From: Arcobacter sp. CECT 8985
Lineage (GTDB): Bacteria; Campylobacterota; Campylobacteria; Campylobacterales; Arcobacteraceae
NCBI RefSeq assembly: GCF_004116495.1
Contig: NZ_PDKC01000004.1
Location: forward strand, 53,882 to 117,881
Direction: 5' to 3'
Length of the DNA stretch: 64,000 nt
Program-made: the position numbers and the translations under genes
The notes under the pieces: generated by a model
The model's database searches: none
What the model was told of the DNA's origin: nothing
The model's input: only the letters and a program-made list of their open reading frames with translations
Part shown: positions 1-8,620 of the stretch, in pieces
How positions within the stretch are numbered: position 1 is the stretch's first letter
Layout: the number at the start of each line of letters is the position of its first letter

Positions 1-28
1 ACTCTTTTAACAAATAGTCAGTTGACAT
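1..28 (-). CDS. Start of a leftward gene (partial, unidentified)
   Basis: On the minus strand an AGGAGA ribosome-binding site (positions 34-39) sits six bases before an ATG at 28..26, followed by open codons reading MSTDYLLKE to the window edge. Nine residues are too few to name a product. It is divergent from the ATP-grasp gene that starts at 239. Confidence 0.5.
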
Positions 29-238
29 AGATATCTCCTAAATTTAAATATCTTTTAAATTATTATTATAGAATTTTTTTTTAAAAGATAGATAAAAATA
101 ACTATATATTTAAAAATATTTTAAAAAAAATATTTTTAAAATACCGTAATAAGGCAATTTAGTAGAATTAAGTTTTTATTAAGCTTATAAGTTGTGAAAA
201 ATGATGTATAATACACTATTAATTTTAAAGAGGAAAAA
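29..238. promoter_or_regulatory. Divergent intergenic promoter region, AT-rich inverted repeat
   Basis: This 210-bp spacer separates two divergent genes. A perfect TATAAT at 207-212 lies 27 bp before the gshB-like ATG and is a good -10 box; no clear -35 is visible, as is common in this phylum. An inverted repeat of AAAAATATTTT (112-122) and its complement (127-137) with a 4-base loop also occurs, but such runs arise easily in DNA this AT-rich. Confidence 0.5.
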
Positions 239-1270
239 ATGCATATAGGTTTTATTATTGAACACTGGGATAATCTTGAACCACTTAAAAGTTCAACATT
301 AACAATAATACGAGAGTGTGTCAAAAGGAATCATAAAGTATCTATACTTTATACAAATAATTTAACAGTTAGAAACAATATTGTTCATGGCTTTATCCAA
401 ACTATAAATGAAATGGATAAGATTCCTGAAAATATAGTGACATTTTATAAAAAAGTGCAGTTTGAGAAAAAATTAACTGCACTTCATGCCTTTGATTGTA
501 TTATGTTAAGAAAAGACCCACCAATAAATCCATTGGTACTTAATTTTCTTGATGCAATAAAAGATGAAACAGTGATAATTAATGATGTTGATGGGATAAG
601 AAAAGCTAATAATAAACTTTATACTACAACATTTCATGATCCAAATAATACATTTTTGCCTGTTACTCATGTTTCAGGAAGTAAAAAGTATATCAATAAA
701 ATAATAGAAGAATCAGTAAGTGAAAAACTTATTTTAAAGCCTCTTGATGGTTCAGGTGGCAAAGGTGTAATAGTATTAGAAAAAAATGCAAAATCTAATA
801 TTAATTCACTTTTAGATTTTTATATTGATAAATCTGGTGATAAATATGTTATTTTGCAAGAGTATATTCAAGGTGCAGAAAATGGAGATGTTAGGGTTTT
901 AATGCTAAATGGAAAATATTTAGGTGCATATCATAGAAAACCTGCTGAGGGTGAACTTAGAGCAAATATACAAGCAGGAGGAACTGCACATAAGTATACT
1001 TTGACACAAAGTCAAAAAAATGTTTGTAGAAAAATAGGTGCAAAGCTATTAGCAGATGGATTATATTTTGTTGGATTAGATATGATTGGGGATAAAATTC
1101 TTGAAGTTAATGTTCTTAATCCTGGAGGAATTACAAATATAAATAGATTAAATAAATTGAAGCTTCATCAAAATGTAGTTGATTTTTTAGAAGAAAAAGT
1201 AGAAGAGAAAATAGAAAAAAGAGCAGAGTTAGAGTATTTACTCAAAAGATTAAGTGAATTAAGGGAGTAG
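239..1270 (+). CDS. gshB: Glutathione synthetase-like ATP-grasp protein
   Basis: 343 aa. The order of motifs matches GshB-type ATP-grasp ligases, which join glycine to gamma-glutamylcysteine in the cytoplasm: LKPLDGSGGKGVIVLE (ATP-binding lysine and glycine-rich loop), DVRVLMLNGKYLGAYHRKP, then an EVNVLNPGGITNIN metal-binding end. The family is usually about 315 aa; the extra length is a lysine/glutamate-rich C-terminal tail (about residues 310-343). The start has a GAGG site (231-234) and a TATAAT box upstream. No gshA is visible here, so the true substrate could be another gamma-glutamyl or peptide-like compound. The fold is sure, the exact reaction less so. Confidence 0.75.
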   Translation: MHIGFIIEHWDNLEPLKSSTLTIIRECVKRNHKVSILYTNNLTVRNNIVHGFIQTINEMDKIPENIVTFYKKVQFEKKLTALHAFDCIMLRKDPPINPLVLNFLDAIKDETVIINDVDGIRKANNKLYTTTFHDPNNTFLPVTHVSGSKKYINKIIEESVSEKLILKPLDGSGGKGVIVLEKNAKSNINSLLDFYIDKSGDKYVILQEYIQGAENGDVRVLMLNGKYLGAYHRKPAEGELRANIQAGGTAHKYTLTQSQKNVCRKIGAKLLADGLYFVGLDMIGDKILEVNVLNPGGITNINRLNKLKLHQNVVDFLEEKVEEKIEKRAELEYLLKRLSELRE

Positions 1271-1277
1271 TTTTGAG

Positions 1278-1487
1278 ATGGACGTACAAGAAATTCAAAA
1301 AAATTCAGAAGTTTCAGAATCTGTTGTGGAAATAGTGAAATTAATAAAACATGAAAGAAATTTTGAGAAAGCTGCTGAAATTGTAATAGCAAAAAATTTG
1401 ACTATGTTAAATATTGTTGAAAGAACATTACGATTGCAAACGTTTGAATTAGCAAAACTTTGTGATGCTGTTATTTCCAAAAAATAG
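1278..1487 (+). CDS. Small hypothetical protein
   Basis: 69 aa, soluble and mostly helical by composition (rich in Glu, Ile, Val, Lys), with no Cys pair, signal or membrane segment. It starts 8 bp after the gshB-like gene, with an in-frame ATG after a TTTTGAG stretch, so it is probably co-transcribed. I do not recognise a family. A strong hairpin begins at its stop codon. Confidence 0.6.
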   Translation: MDVQEIQKNSEVSESVVEIVKLIKHERNFEKAAEIVIAKNLTMLNIVERTLRLQTFELAKLCDAVISKK

Positions 1488-1517
1488 ATAAGAAGTAAGT
1501 TTTCTTACTGCTTATCT
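1486..1517. terminator. Bidirectional hairpin terminator between convergent genes
   Basis: AGATAAG-a-AGTAAG pairs with CTTACT-g-CTTATCT around a TTTT loop: 13 of 14 positions pair. It lies exactly between the stop of the small gene at 1487 and the stop of the convergent histidine kinase at 1505, and overlaps both ends. Confidence 0.75.
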
Positions 1518-2731
1518 AAAGGAATATTTATAATAAATTGTAATCCATTCTTATAATTTTGTGCTAATATAGAACCATTTAAACTTTTTTCAATAATCAT
1601 TTTTGACATAAATAACCCAAGACCTGTTCCATTGCTTTGATGTTTTGTTGTAAAATAAGGTTCAAAAATTTTATCAAGGGTTTTTTCTTCAACTCCATTT
1701 GCATTATCTAAAAATATAACTTGTGCAAAATTACTATTTTCTATTGTTGTTTTTTTTATTTGAATATATATAATTCTATTTATAACTTTATTTTTATTAA
1801 ATGCATGTGCAGAGTTTTGAAGAAAATTAATAATAACTTGTGATAGTTCATTTGATACTCCAAAAACATCAAGATCAATATACTCTTTTTTAATTGTAAT
1901 ATTCTCTTTTTGAATAAGTTTTCTACTAATATTTAAACTCTCCTCAAGGGCATCTTTTAAATTGAATTTCTTTTTTTCTTTATTTGGATTGAAAAAGTTT
2001 GAAAAATCATCAATTGTTTGAGACATATTTGCAATAATTTCTTTGCTATCTTTATAATATTTTGTCATATTTTCATTATCTTGTGCTGTTGCACATTTTT
2101 TTAAGTTAAATAAAGCAAGATTTAATTCTGTTAGAGGTTGTCTCCATTGGTGAGCTATATTTGCAAGCATTTGTCCTAAACTAGCCATTCTTGATTGCCA
2201 GAATAAGATTTTTTGTTTTTGTTTATTTTTTTCTATTTCTTCTTGAACTCTTTGTTCAAGATTTTGATTTAACTCTTTTAGTTGTTTTGTTTGTTCTTGA
2301 ACTCTCATCTCAAGAGTTTTATTTAGAAGTTTTAGTTCTTTATCTTTTTTCTCTAGATTTTTTTTTAGTTCAACTTCTTGTGTTACATCATAACGAATTG
2401 CAATAAACTCTTCAATATCATCAAAATCATCTAAAATAGGAGTAATTGTAGTATTTAAATATACACTTTTACCATCTTTTGTTAAGTTTTTAACAGTTGA
2501 TTTATAAGTTTGTCTTTTTTGTTTGATAGTTTCCCATAGATTTTTAAAATGTTCTTTGGGAACATCAGGGTGTCTCACTATATTGTGATTTTTCCCTAAT
2601 AATTCCTCTTTGGAGTATCCAGAAATTTTGCAAAACTCATCATTTACAAAAGTTATAATTCCATTTATATCTGTTTTTGAAACAATATTACTATTTTCAA
2701 TTGCTTGTTGATAAGTATTTGCATTTTTCAT
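1505..2731 (-). CDS. PAS-domain sensor histidine kinase
   Basis: 408 aa, with no signal or membrane segment, so a cytoplasmic sensor. An N-terminal PAS domain (about residues 5-118; DINGIITFVNDEFCKISGYS is the Aer-like type) is followed by a long coiled coil (about 120-175). The HisKA H-box ANIAHQWRQPL places the phospho-acceptor at His194. The C-terminal ATPase has an N box (NFLQNSAHAF), the DNANGVEE G1 region and GTGLGLFMSK G2 box. No receiver domain is fused and no response regulator gene adjoins, so its partner is elsewhere. It begins one base after the hemB stop codon, suggesting translational coupling to haem synthesis; a redox or energy-taxis type signal is a guess from the PAS class. 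Confidence 0.88.
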   Translation of the reverse strand: MKNANTYQQAIENSNIVSKTDINGIITFVNDEFCKISGYSKEELLGKNHNIVRHPDVPKEHFKNLWETIKQKRQTYKSTVKNLTKDGKSVYLNTTITPILDDFDDIEEFIAIRYDVTQEVELKKNLEKKDKELKLLNKTLEMRVQEQTKQLKELNQNLEQRVQEEIEKNKQKQKILFWQSRMASLGQMLANIAHQWRQPLTELNLALFNLKKCATAQDNENMTKYYKDSKEIIANMSQTIDDFSNFFNPNKEKKKFNLKDALEESLNISRKLIQKENITIKKEYIDLDVFGVSNELSQVIINFLQNSAHAFNKNKVINRIIYIQIKKTTIENSNFAQVIFLDNANGVEEKTLDKIFEPYFTTKHQSNGTGLGLFMSKMIIEKSLNGSILAQNYKNGLQFIINIPLDKQ

Positions 2732-2732
2732 A

Positions 2733-3710
2733 TTAATTATTTTTATTTAAATATTCACAAGCCTCTTTTGCATGATAAGTAATAATCATATCTGCACCAG
2801 CTCTTTTAAAACCTATTAATGTTTCTATCATAATTCTTTCATAATCAACTAATCCTGCAATTCCTGCATTTTTAAGCATTGCATATTCACCACTTACATT
2901 GTATGCACAAACAGGTAAATTTGTATTATTTCTTAATTCTCTAATAACATCCATAAATGCTAATGCTGGTTTTACCATTAATATATCAGCACCTTGTCTT
3001 TCATCTTCTAAAGATTCTTCTAAAGCTTCAAGTCTATTTGCTGGATCCATTTGATATGTTCTTCTATCACCAAATGAAGGAGTAGATTCTGCAACATCTC
3101 TAAAAGGTCCATAGTATGCACTTGCAAATTTAGTTGAATATGCCATAATTGGAATATCTTGATAACCATTTTCATCCAATGCAGTTCTTAAAGTTTCAAT
3201 AATACCATCCATCATTCCACTAGGAGCAATCATATCAATACCTGCTTTAGCGTGAACAATTGCTTGCTGTGCTGAAATTTCTAATGTTTTATCATTATCA
3301 ACTGTATGTGTATGTGGGTCTAAAATTCCACAATGTCCATGGTCTGTATATTCACAAAAACATAAGTCACTAATAATATACATATCAGGGAATTTTGCTT
3401 TGATTGCCTTAGTTGTTCTTGCTATAATACTCTCTTCTGATAAACATTCACTACCAACTGAATCTTTTACATCTGGAATTCCAAATAAAATAATTGATTT
3501 TAAACCAATTGAATATATATATTCACACTCTTTAATTATTTCATCTATACTCATTTGAAAAACACCAGGCATTGAAGGTACTTCTGTTTTAATACCTTCT
3601 CCTTCTCTTACAAATAGTGGATATATAAAATCATTATTTGATAATGTTGTTTCTCTTACTAAATTTCTTAAGTTTTCATTTAATCTTAATCTTCTAAAAC
3701 GTTTAAACAT
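2733..3710 (-). CDS. hemB: Delta-aminolevulinic acid dehydratase (porphobilinogen synthase)
   Basis: 325 aa, the usual family length. It condenses two 5-aminolevulinate molecules to porphobilinogen, the second common step of haem synthesis. The cysteine-type metal site [14 protein letters not shown] is present, which points to a zinc-dependent enzyme. The Schiff-base lysines lie in [17 protein letters not shown] and [12 protein letters not shown]. It is the first gene of a two-gene leftward unit with the histidine kinase, divergent from ribA. Confidence 0.97.
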   Translation of the reverse strand: MFKRFRRLRLNENLRNLVRETTLSNNDFIYPLFVREGEGIKTEVPSMPGVFQMSIDEIIKECEYIYSIGLKSIILFGIPDVKDSVGSECLSEESIIARTTKAIKAKFPDMYIISDLCFCEYTDHGHCGILDPHTHTVDNDKTLEISAQQAIVHAKAGIDMIAPSGMMDGIIETLRTALDENGYQDIPIMAYSTKFASAYYGPFRDVAESTPSFGDRRTYQMDPANRLEALEESLEDERQGADILMVKPALAFMDVIRELRNNTNLPVCAYNVSGEYAMLKNAGIAGLVDYERIMIETLIGFKRAGADMIITYHAKEACEYLNKNN

Positions 3711-3770
3711 TTTTTTTACCTTTATTAGATATAATCATAGTTATTTTATCACTATAAGGTTTAAAAGAGG

Positions 3771-4352
3771 ATGAAAATAAAACAATCAAATATTGCTAAC
3801 CTCCCTACAAAATATGGAAAATTCAAAATAAAAGCTTACAAAGATTTAGATTCTCACCAAGAACATCTTGCTATTATAACACCTGATTTTGAAGATATTG
3901 ATGCTCCTTATGTAAGAGTACATTCAGAGTGTTTAACAGGAGATACATTAGGAAGTTTAAAATGTGACTGCCAAAATCAATTACAACTAGCTATGACATT
4001 TATAGCAAAAGAGGGTGGACTTATAATTTATCATAGACAAGAGGGTAGAAATATAGGTTTACTAAATAAAGTAAATGCATATGCATTACAAGATCAAGGT
4101 AAAAATACAATAGATGCAAATCTTGAATTAGGTTTTAAAGAAGATGAAAGAGATTATAGTGTTATTGAATATATATTTAAAGATTTGAATGTAAATAAAA
4201 TTAAATTAATAACAAATAATCCAGATAAAATTAATTTTATTAAATCAATTGGTGTTGAGATTTTAGAAAGAATTCCTTCAATTACTAAAACAAATAAATA
4301 TAATGAATTTTATTTAAATACAAAAAAATCTAAAATGGGTCATCTTTTATAA
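3771..4352 (+). CDS. ribA: GTP cyclohydrolase II
   Basis: 193 aa stand-alone RibA. It opens GTP to 2,5-diamino-6-ribosylamino-pyrimidinone phosphate, the first step of riboflavin synthesis. The zinc-binding set is intact: HSECLTGDTLGSLKCDCQ holds the three cysteines, and RQEGRNIGLLNK the catalytic arginine loop. This matters because the RibBA protein at 14819 has a cyclohydrolase domain without these cysteines, so this gene should supply the activity. The stop overlaps the rsmG start by one base. Confidence 0.95.
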   Translation: MKIKQSNIANLPTKYGKFKIKAYKDLDSHQEHLAIITPDFEDIDAPYVRVHSECLTGDTLGSLKCDCQNQLQLAMTFIAKEGGLIIYHRQEGRNIGLLNKVNAYALQDQGKNTIDANLELGFKEDERDYSVIEYIFKDLNVNKIKLITNNPDKINFIKSIGVEILERIPSITKTNKYNEFYLNTKKSKMGHLL

Positions 4353-4939
4353 TGAGTTTAAAACAGAATTTAGAAAAAATAAATTTAAACTTTGATGAAA
4401 AATTTTATGAAAGATGCGATATTTTTTTGCAATTACTTCAAAAATGGGGTAAAGTTCATAATTTAAGTGGAAGTTTAAAAGATGAAGATATTTATGAAAA
4501 TATTTTAGATTCTTTATACCCACTTAAGTTTATTGATGAATTTAACAGTTTTGCAGATATAGGTACAGGAGCAGGTTATCCAGGTCTTATCTTAGCAATT
4601 GCAAAACCAGATAAGAAGTGTTATTTAATAGAACCTAGAGTGAAAAGAGTATCATTTCTAAATTTTATAAAAAATACTTTAGAATTAAATAATGTAGAAG
4701 TTATATGTAATAGAGTAGAAAAAGTTAATGATATTATTGTTGATTTAGTTACATCAAGAGCAGTAACAAATACTTCATTATTATTAGATTTGACAAAAAA
4801 TATATGTGAAGAAAAATGTAAATTCCTATTCTACAAAGGTAGTATGTTAGAAGAGGAAATACAAAAAGCAAAATTAGAACATACACAAATTGTTAGAAGA
4901 AATGAAAGAAACTATTTGTATTATAAAGGTAAAGAATGA
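4352..4939 (+). CDS. rsmG: 16S rRNA (guanine-527-N7) methyltransferase
   Basis: 195 aa. RsmG (GidB) uses S-adenosylmethionine to methylate G527 of 16S rRNA. The SAM-binding motif FADIGTGAGYPGLILAI is clear near residue 70, followed by the acidic loop in CYLIEPRVKRVSFL. It is translationally coupled to ribA upstream (1-base overlap) and to the next small gene (4-base ATGA overlap). Confidence 0.95.
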   Translation: MSLKQNLEKINLNFDEKFYERCDIFLQLLQKWGKVHNLSGSLKDEDIYENILDSLYPLKFIDEFNSFADIGTGAGYPGLILAIAKPDKKCYLIEPRVKRVSFLNFIKNTLELNNVEVICNRVEKVNDIIVDLVTSRAVTNTSLLLDLTKNICEEKCKFLFYKGSMLEEEIQKAKLEHTQIVRRNERNYLYYKGKE

Positions 4940-5166
4940 TATTGAAATTTTTAGCAGTAACAGTAGTCCTATTTTTAGTTTATACACTATTTTTTAAGAA
5001 AAATAGAGAAAAATCTATGGATAGTAGTAACAAAAGTAATCAAAAAGATAACATAGAAGATATAATGGTAGAGTGTCCCACTTGTGGAACTTATGTTTCA
5101 AAAAAAGAGGCAATCTTAAGTAATGGTAACTATTACTGCTCTAAAGAGTGTTTAGAAAACAAGTAG
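4936..5166 (+). CDS. Small membrane-anchored zinc-finger protein (PP0621-like)
   Basis: 76 aa. Residues 2-20 form one hydrophobic N-terminal segment, then a short charged linker. The end is a treble-clef-like zinc site: CPTCGTYVSKKEA, then YYCSKEC, giving a C-x2-C and C-x3-C pair. The layout resembles the PP0621 family of unknown function, which often follows rsmG or similar genes. It overlaps rsmG by 4 bases and so belongs to the same operon. Confidence 0.7.
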   Translation: MILKFLAVTVVLFLVYTLFFKKNREKSMDSSNKSNQKDNIEDIMVECPTCGTYVSKKEAILSNGNYYCSKECLENK

Positions 5167-5174
5167 GTAATAAA

Positions 5175-5546
5175 ATGATATTAATTGGTGATGAAAACAT
5201 ACCATATGAAAATATTCAGAAAGTAGAAGACATAAATGATTTTTTAGATACAAAACCAAATAGTTTAGTCTTATTTGAATATAAACAAAATATAATTGAG
5301 TACTGTTGTAAAAATTCACTTAATTATGTAGTTGTAATAAAAAATATAAAAGAAGCAATTTATTCAAATGCATTAAATGCAAAGTATATTGTATGTGAAA
5401 AAGATATTTCTAAAGATATTCAAGAAGTCGCAGATAATTATATGTTTGATTCGAAAATATTAGCAATAATTGATTCAAATGAAGAGTTTGAAGAAGTTGC
5501 AAAAAATCAAATTGACGGGATTATTTATAGGGCATTACTAAAATGA
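5175..5546 (+). CDS. Hypothetical cytoplasmic protein
   Basis: 123 aa from the chosen ATG at 5175, which has a TAGGT site eight bases upstream. An ATG at 5148 is also in frame, but it lies inside the end of the preceding gene and has no such site. The protein begins MILIGDENIPYE and alternates beta and alpha segments with repeated Ile/Val strands, like a small Rossmann-type fold; no catalytic motif is seen. Its stop overlaps the next gene's ATG (ATGA). I do not recognise the family. Confidence 0.65.
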   Translation: MILIGDENIPYENIQKVEDINDFLDTKPNSLVLFEYKQNIIEYCCKNSLNYVVVIKNIKEAIYSNALNAKYIVCEKDISKDIQEVADNYMFDSKILAIIDSNEEFEEVAKNQIDGIIYRALLK

Positions 5547-5881
5547 GATATATTTTAGTAAATTTACTATTTTTTACTATTTTATTTGCATGTAGTGGTG
5601 ATTGTATGAAATGTCATCCTGGACTTAAAAAAAGCATAAACAATAAAGAACATATAATTTTAAAACAATGCATCACTTGTCATGATAAGTTATCAAACCA
5701 AATGAGTCAATGTGGTGGGGATTGTTTTTCCTGTCATTCTCAAAATAAATTAATTAATTCTGATTATAAAGCTCATAAACAATTAGCAAGTTGTAAAAAG
5801 TGCCATATTAGTAAAGAAGACTTTTTAAGTTTCCCTAATAATCGAGATAGTAACTTAATTGATTTACTGAAAAATAAGTGA
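5543..5881 (+). CDS. Small tetrahaem c-type cytochrome, probable lipoprotein
   Basis: 112 aa with four CxxCH haem sites in fewer than 70 residues: CMKCH (21-25), CITCH (43-47), CFSCH (61-65) and CKKCH (84-88). An N-terminal hydrophobic signal ends in LFAC, so Cys17 could be lipidated, or the signal could be cleaved nearby; either way the protein is periplasmic. Several extra histidines (38, 78) could be distal ligands. It overlaps the previous gene by 4 bases within the ribA-glyS operon. The arrangement resembles small multihaem electron carriers; its redox partner is unknown. Confidence 0.82.
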   Translation: MRYILVNLLFFTILFACSGDCMKCHPGLKKSINNKEHIILKQCITCHDKLSNQMSQCGGDCFSCHSQNKLINSDYKAHKQLASCKKCHISKEDFLSFPNNRDSNLIDLLKNK

Positions 5882-5931
5882 CCTTTAGATAAAATTGTGA
5901 CTTTTAAAACATACCCACAACAAGGAATATT

Positions 5932-6081
5932 GTGAAAGAGATATTAGATATTATTGTTTTAATTTTGTTTGTATTTATGTTGGCTATGTTTATAATTGGA
6001 TTTAATAAACAACAAATAAAAAAGCATAAAGATAAACTTGAGGAAATTGAAAAAAAGAAAAAGGATAAGATAAATGAATAA
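5932..6081 (+). CDS. Small single-pass membrane protein
   Basis: 49 aa starting at GTG with AAGGA five bases before it. Residues 4-24 are a continuous hydrophobic segment (ILDIIVLILFVFMLAMFIIG) and the rest is a lysine/glutamate-rich helix. The stop overlaps the glyS ATG by 8 bases. The layout (short anchor plus charged tail) recalls small membrane proteins of respiratory or division complexes, but there is no motif to name it. Confidence 0.6.
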   Translation: MKEILDIIVLILFVFMLAMFIIGFNKQQIKKHKDKLEEIEKKKKDKINE

Positions 6082-8089
6082 ACCATTATTAATTGAAATT
6101 GGTGTAGAAGAACTTCCAGCAATCCCATTTTTAAAAGAGTTACCAAATATTGAGAAGAAGTGGCTGGAAATATTAGAAAAAAATAGACTTACATGTGAAT
6201 TTGATTTTTTCTATACACCAAGAAGATTGGTTTTATGGCATAGAGAATTTCCTGTTTCTCAACCAAATAGTGTAGTAGAACAATTTGGGGCTCCAATAAA
6301 AATAGCATATAAAGATGGTAACCCAACTCCTGCAGCTATTGGGTTTGCTAAAAAATGTGCAGTAGAAGTAGAAGATTTAGACCAAATTGATAAAGGTAAG
6401 GGGCCTGTTTTATATTTTAAACAAGAAGTAACAGGAAAACAAAGTGAAACACTTTTAAATGATATGGTAAATGATTTTGTACACTCTTTACATTTTGGGA
6501 AATCTATGAGATGGGGAAGTAGAACAGATAGTTTTATTAGACCTATTAGAAGCCTTTCAATTCTTTTAGAAAATAAAATTATTGATGCAGAACTTTTTGG
6601 CGTAAAATCATCTAACACTTCATTTGCTCATAGAATGGTATCTTATGAACCTTTTTCTTATGACTTTGCAGGAGATTATTTTTGTAAATTATCTAAAAAT
6701 GGTGTTATTCTTTATCCTGATGAGAGAAGAAAAATTATTTTAGATCAAATGAAAGAGATTGAAAAAAGTAATAATGTAAAAATAGATATTGATGAAGAGT
6801 TACTAGAAGAAGTTGTGGCAATTACAGAATACCCAACTGCATTGATTGGAAAATTTGATGAAGAGTTCTTAGAATTACCAGAAGAAGTAATTGTAACTTC
6901 AATGAAAGAACATCAAAGATATTTTGCAGTATACGAAAATGGAAATTTAACAAATAAATTTATTGTTGTTTCAAACTCAAAAACAGATGATTTTTCAGCA
7001 ATTATTGCAGGGAACGAAAAAGTATTAAGACCAAGATTAGCAGATGGAATGTTTTTTTACAAGAATGATATTGCAAATGGACTTAACAATGAAGGCCTTA
7101 AAAAACTTGTTTTTGTTGAAGGTCTTGGTTCTATGTATGAAAAATCTCAAAGAGAAGCAATTATTGCAGGTTATTTGGCTTCTAAATTTGATGTATCTCA
7201 AAAAGAACTTTTAAATAAAGCAGTAATGTTAAGTAAAGCTGATTTAATGTCAGAAATGGTATATGAATTTACTGAGCTTCAAGGTCTTATGGGATATTAC
7301 TATGCAAAAATTGCAAATGAAGATAAATTAGTTTATACAGCATTAAAAGAGCAATATCTTCCAGATGGAGAAGATTCACAATTACCTTCGAATAAATTTT
7401 CTTCAATAGTTGCATTATCATATAAATTAGATAATCTAATGGGATTATTTAGTGTTGGAAAAATTCCAACAGGATCAAAAGATCCATTTGGATTAAGAAG
7501 AGCTGCAGCTGGAATCGTAAAAATAGCAATTGAACATAAATTACCTATTAATTTAGAAAAAATAATTGATGATTTAATAGAAAATTATAAAGGTTTAAAT
7601 AAAAATCAATTAGTTGAATTTTTTAATGAAAGATTATTTAAAATATTTGATGTAAATCCTTCTGTATTAAAAGCAGTATTAGGAAGTGGTGAAAAAGATA
7701 TTTATGAAATTTCATTAAAATTATGTGCATTAAATCCAATTGTTCAAAGTGATAATTTCAAAGAAGTATCTTCTACTTTTAAAAGAGTTGCAAATATAGT
7801 AAAAGATATAAATACAAATGCTAATATAAGTGTTGAGGAGTCTTTATTTGAAGATAATGAAGAAATAGAGTTATTTAAAGCATATACATTAGTTGTATCA
7901 AAACAATATGATGATTATGAAGTACAATTAGATGCTCTTTTCTCTTTAAAATCACAATTAGATAACTTTTTTGATAACGTATTTGTAAATCATGAAGATG
8001 AAAAAATAAAAACAAATAGAAAAAATTTAATTGGATTAGTATATAAAGCATTTAAAAATATAGCTGATATTAAAGAAATATCAATATAA
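6074..8089 (+). CDS. glyS: Glycyl-tRNA synthetase beta subunit
   Basis: 671 aa, near the usual length. GlyS pairs with the alpha subunit GlyQ to charge tRNA-Gly; glyQ is not in this window. The start PLLIEIGVEELPA is the family signature, and SMKEHQRYFAV, VLRPRLADGMFFY and the C-terminal anticodon-binding helical domain follow in order. It overlaps the small membrane-protein gene by 8 bases and is followed by a hairpin terminator. Confidence 0.96.
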   Translation: MNKPLLIEIGVEELPAIPFLKELPNIEKKWLEILEKNRLTCEFDFFYTPRRLVLWHREFPVSQPNSVVEQFGAPIKIAYKDGNPTPAAIGFAKKCAVEVEDLDQIDKGKGPVLYFKQEVTGKQSETLLNDMVNDFVHSLHFGKSMRWGSRTDSFIRPIRSLSILLENKIIDAELFGVKSSNTSFAHRMVSYEPFSYDFAGDYFCKLSKNGVILYPDERRKIILDQMKEIEKSNNVKIDIDEELLEEVVAITEYPTALIGKFDEEFLELPEEVIVTSMKEHQRYFAVYENGNLTNKFIVVSNSKTDDFSAIIAGNEKVLRPRLADGMFFYKNDIANGLNNEGLKKLVFVEGLGSMYEKSQREAIIAGYLASKFDVSQKELLNKAVMLSKADLMSEMVYEFTELQGLMGYYYAKIANEDKLVYTALKEQYLPDGEDSQLPSNKFSSIVALSYKLDNLMGLFSVGKIPTGSKDPFGLRRAAAGIVKIAIEHKLPINLEKIIDDLIENYKGLNKNQLVEFFNERLFKIFDVNPSVLKAVLGSGEKDIYEISLKLCALNPIVQSDNFKEVSSTFKRVANIVKDINTNANISVEESLFEDNEEIELFKAYTLVVSKQYDDYEVQLDALFSLKSQLDNFFDNVFVNHEDEKIKTNRKNLIGLVYKAFKNIADIKEISI

Positions 8090-8093
8090 TAAT

Positions 8094-8117
8094 AAAGAAG
8101 AGACTTCTCTTCTTTTT
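8094..8117 (+). terminator. Rho-independent terminator after glyS
   Basis: AAAGAAGAGA (8094-8103) is perfectly complementary to TCTCTTCTTT (8106-8115) and is followed by more T residues. It lies five bases after the glyS stop and before the next lipoprotein gene. Confidence 0.7.
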
Positions 8118-8134
8118 AGTTTTTAGGAGATAGT

Positions 8135-8473
8135 TTGCAAAAATCATTTCTACTACTTGGACTACTTATAGTTCTTTTTACTGGTTGTGAAGAGAAAAAA
8201 AATAAAATAAATAGATATTTACAAAATTGGACTGGTGTTAATGGCGTTTTAGAAGTTTATGCTGGAGATAAATTAGTTAGAAGATTTATAAAAATAGATA
8301 AACTTTCAACTGCTGTGGGAACTGAAGAAAAAACTAGTAGACCATATAGATATGGTTATGGAGTGTTAGATTTAAATAAGAATTTCAAAGTGGATAATAA
8401 TGAGAAAAAAGTCTATTTTGAATTTAGTGATTATTCAACAAATTATGTTTTCTTTGAAAACCCATATAAATAG
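8135..8473 (+). CDS. Hypothetical lipoprotein
   Basis: 112 aa from a TTG start with a strong AGGAG site at 8125-8129. The signal peptide ends in a lipobox, LFTGC, with Cys18 as the lipidated residue. The mature part has alternating strands and ends FENPYK. No family is recognised. It follows the glyS terminator and is followed 9 bp later by another small lipoprotein gene. Confidence 0.7.
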   Translation: MQKSFLLLGLLIVLFTGCEEKKNKINRYLQNWTGVNGVLEVYAGDKLVRRFIKIDKLSTAVGTEEKTSRPYRYGYGVLDLNKNFKVDNNEKKVYFEFSDYSTNYVFFENPYK

Positions 8474-8482
8474 GAGAAGATC

Positions 8483-8617
8483 GTGAAAAAGAATATTTTA
8501 TTTGTATTAACAATACTTTTTATTTTTAGTGGATGTGCGACATGGAAAGGGATAAAAAAAGATAGTAATGATGCATGGAAAGCTACAAAAGGAGCAATTC
8601 ACGAAGCAACTGAGTAA
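8483..8617 (+). CDS. Very small lipoprotein, entericidin-like
   Basis: 44 aa, from a GTG with GGAGA upstream (8472-8476). The signal reads KNILFVLTILFIFSGC, so Cys18 would be lipidated, leaving a 27-residue mature peptide beginning CATWKGIKKDSNDAWKATKG. The W-[KR]-G-x2-x-D spacing and Ala/Lys-rich end resemble entericidin-type membrane lipoproteins, but the match is by eye only. Confidence 0.65.
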   Translation: MKKNILFVLTILFIFSGCATWKGIKKDSNDAWKATKGAIHEATE

Positions 8618-8620
8618 TAA

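Noticed and set aside
112..137. AT-rich inverted repeat as a terminator or operator
   Set aside because: Only A and T bases in both arms; such pairing is expected by chance in this composition.
6259..6618. Minus-strand frame of 119 codons inside glyS
   Set aside because: It is wholly within a well-supported housekeeping gene and has no recognisable motif.
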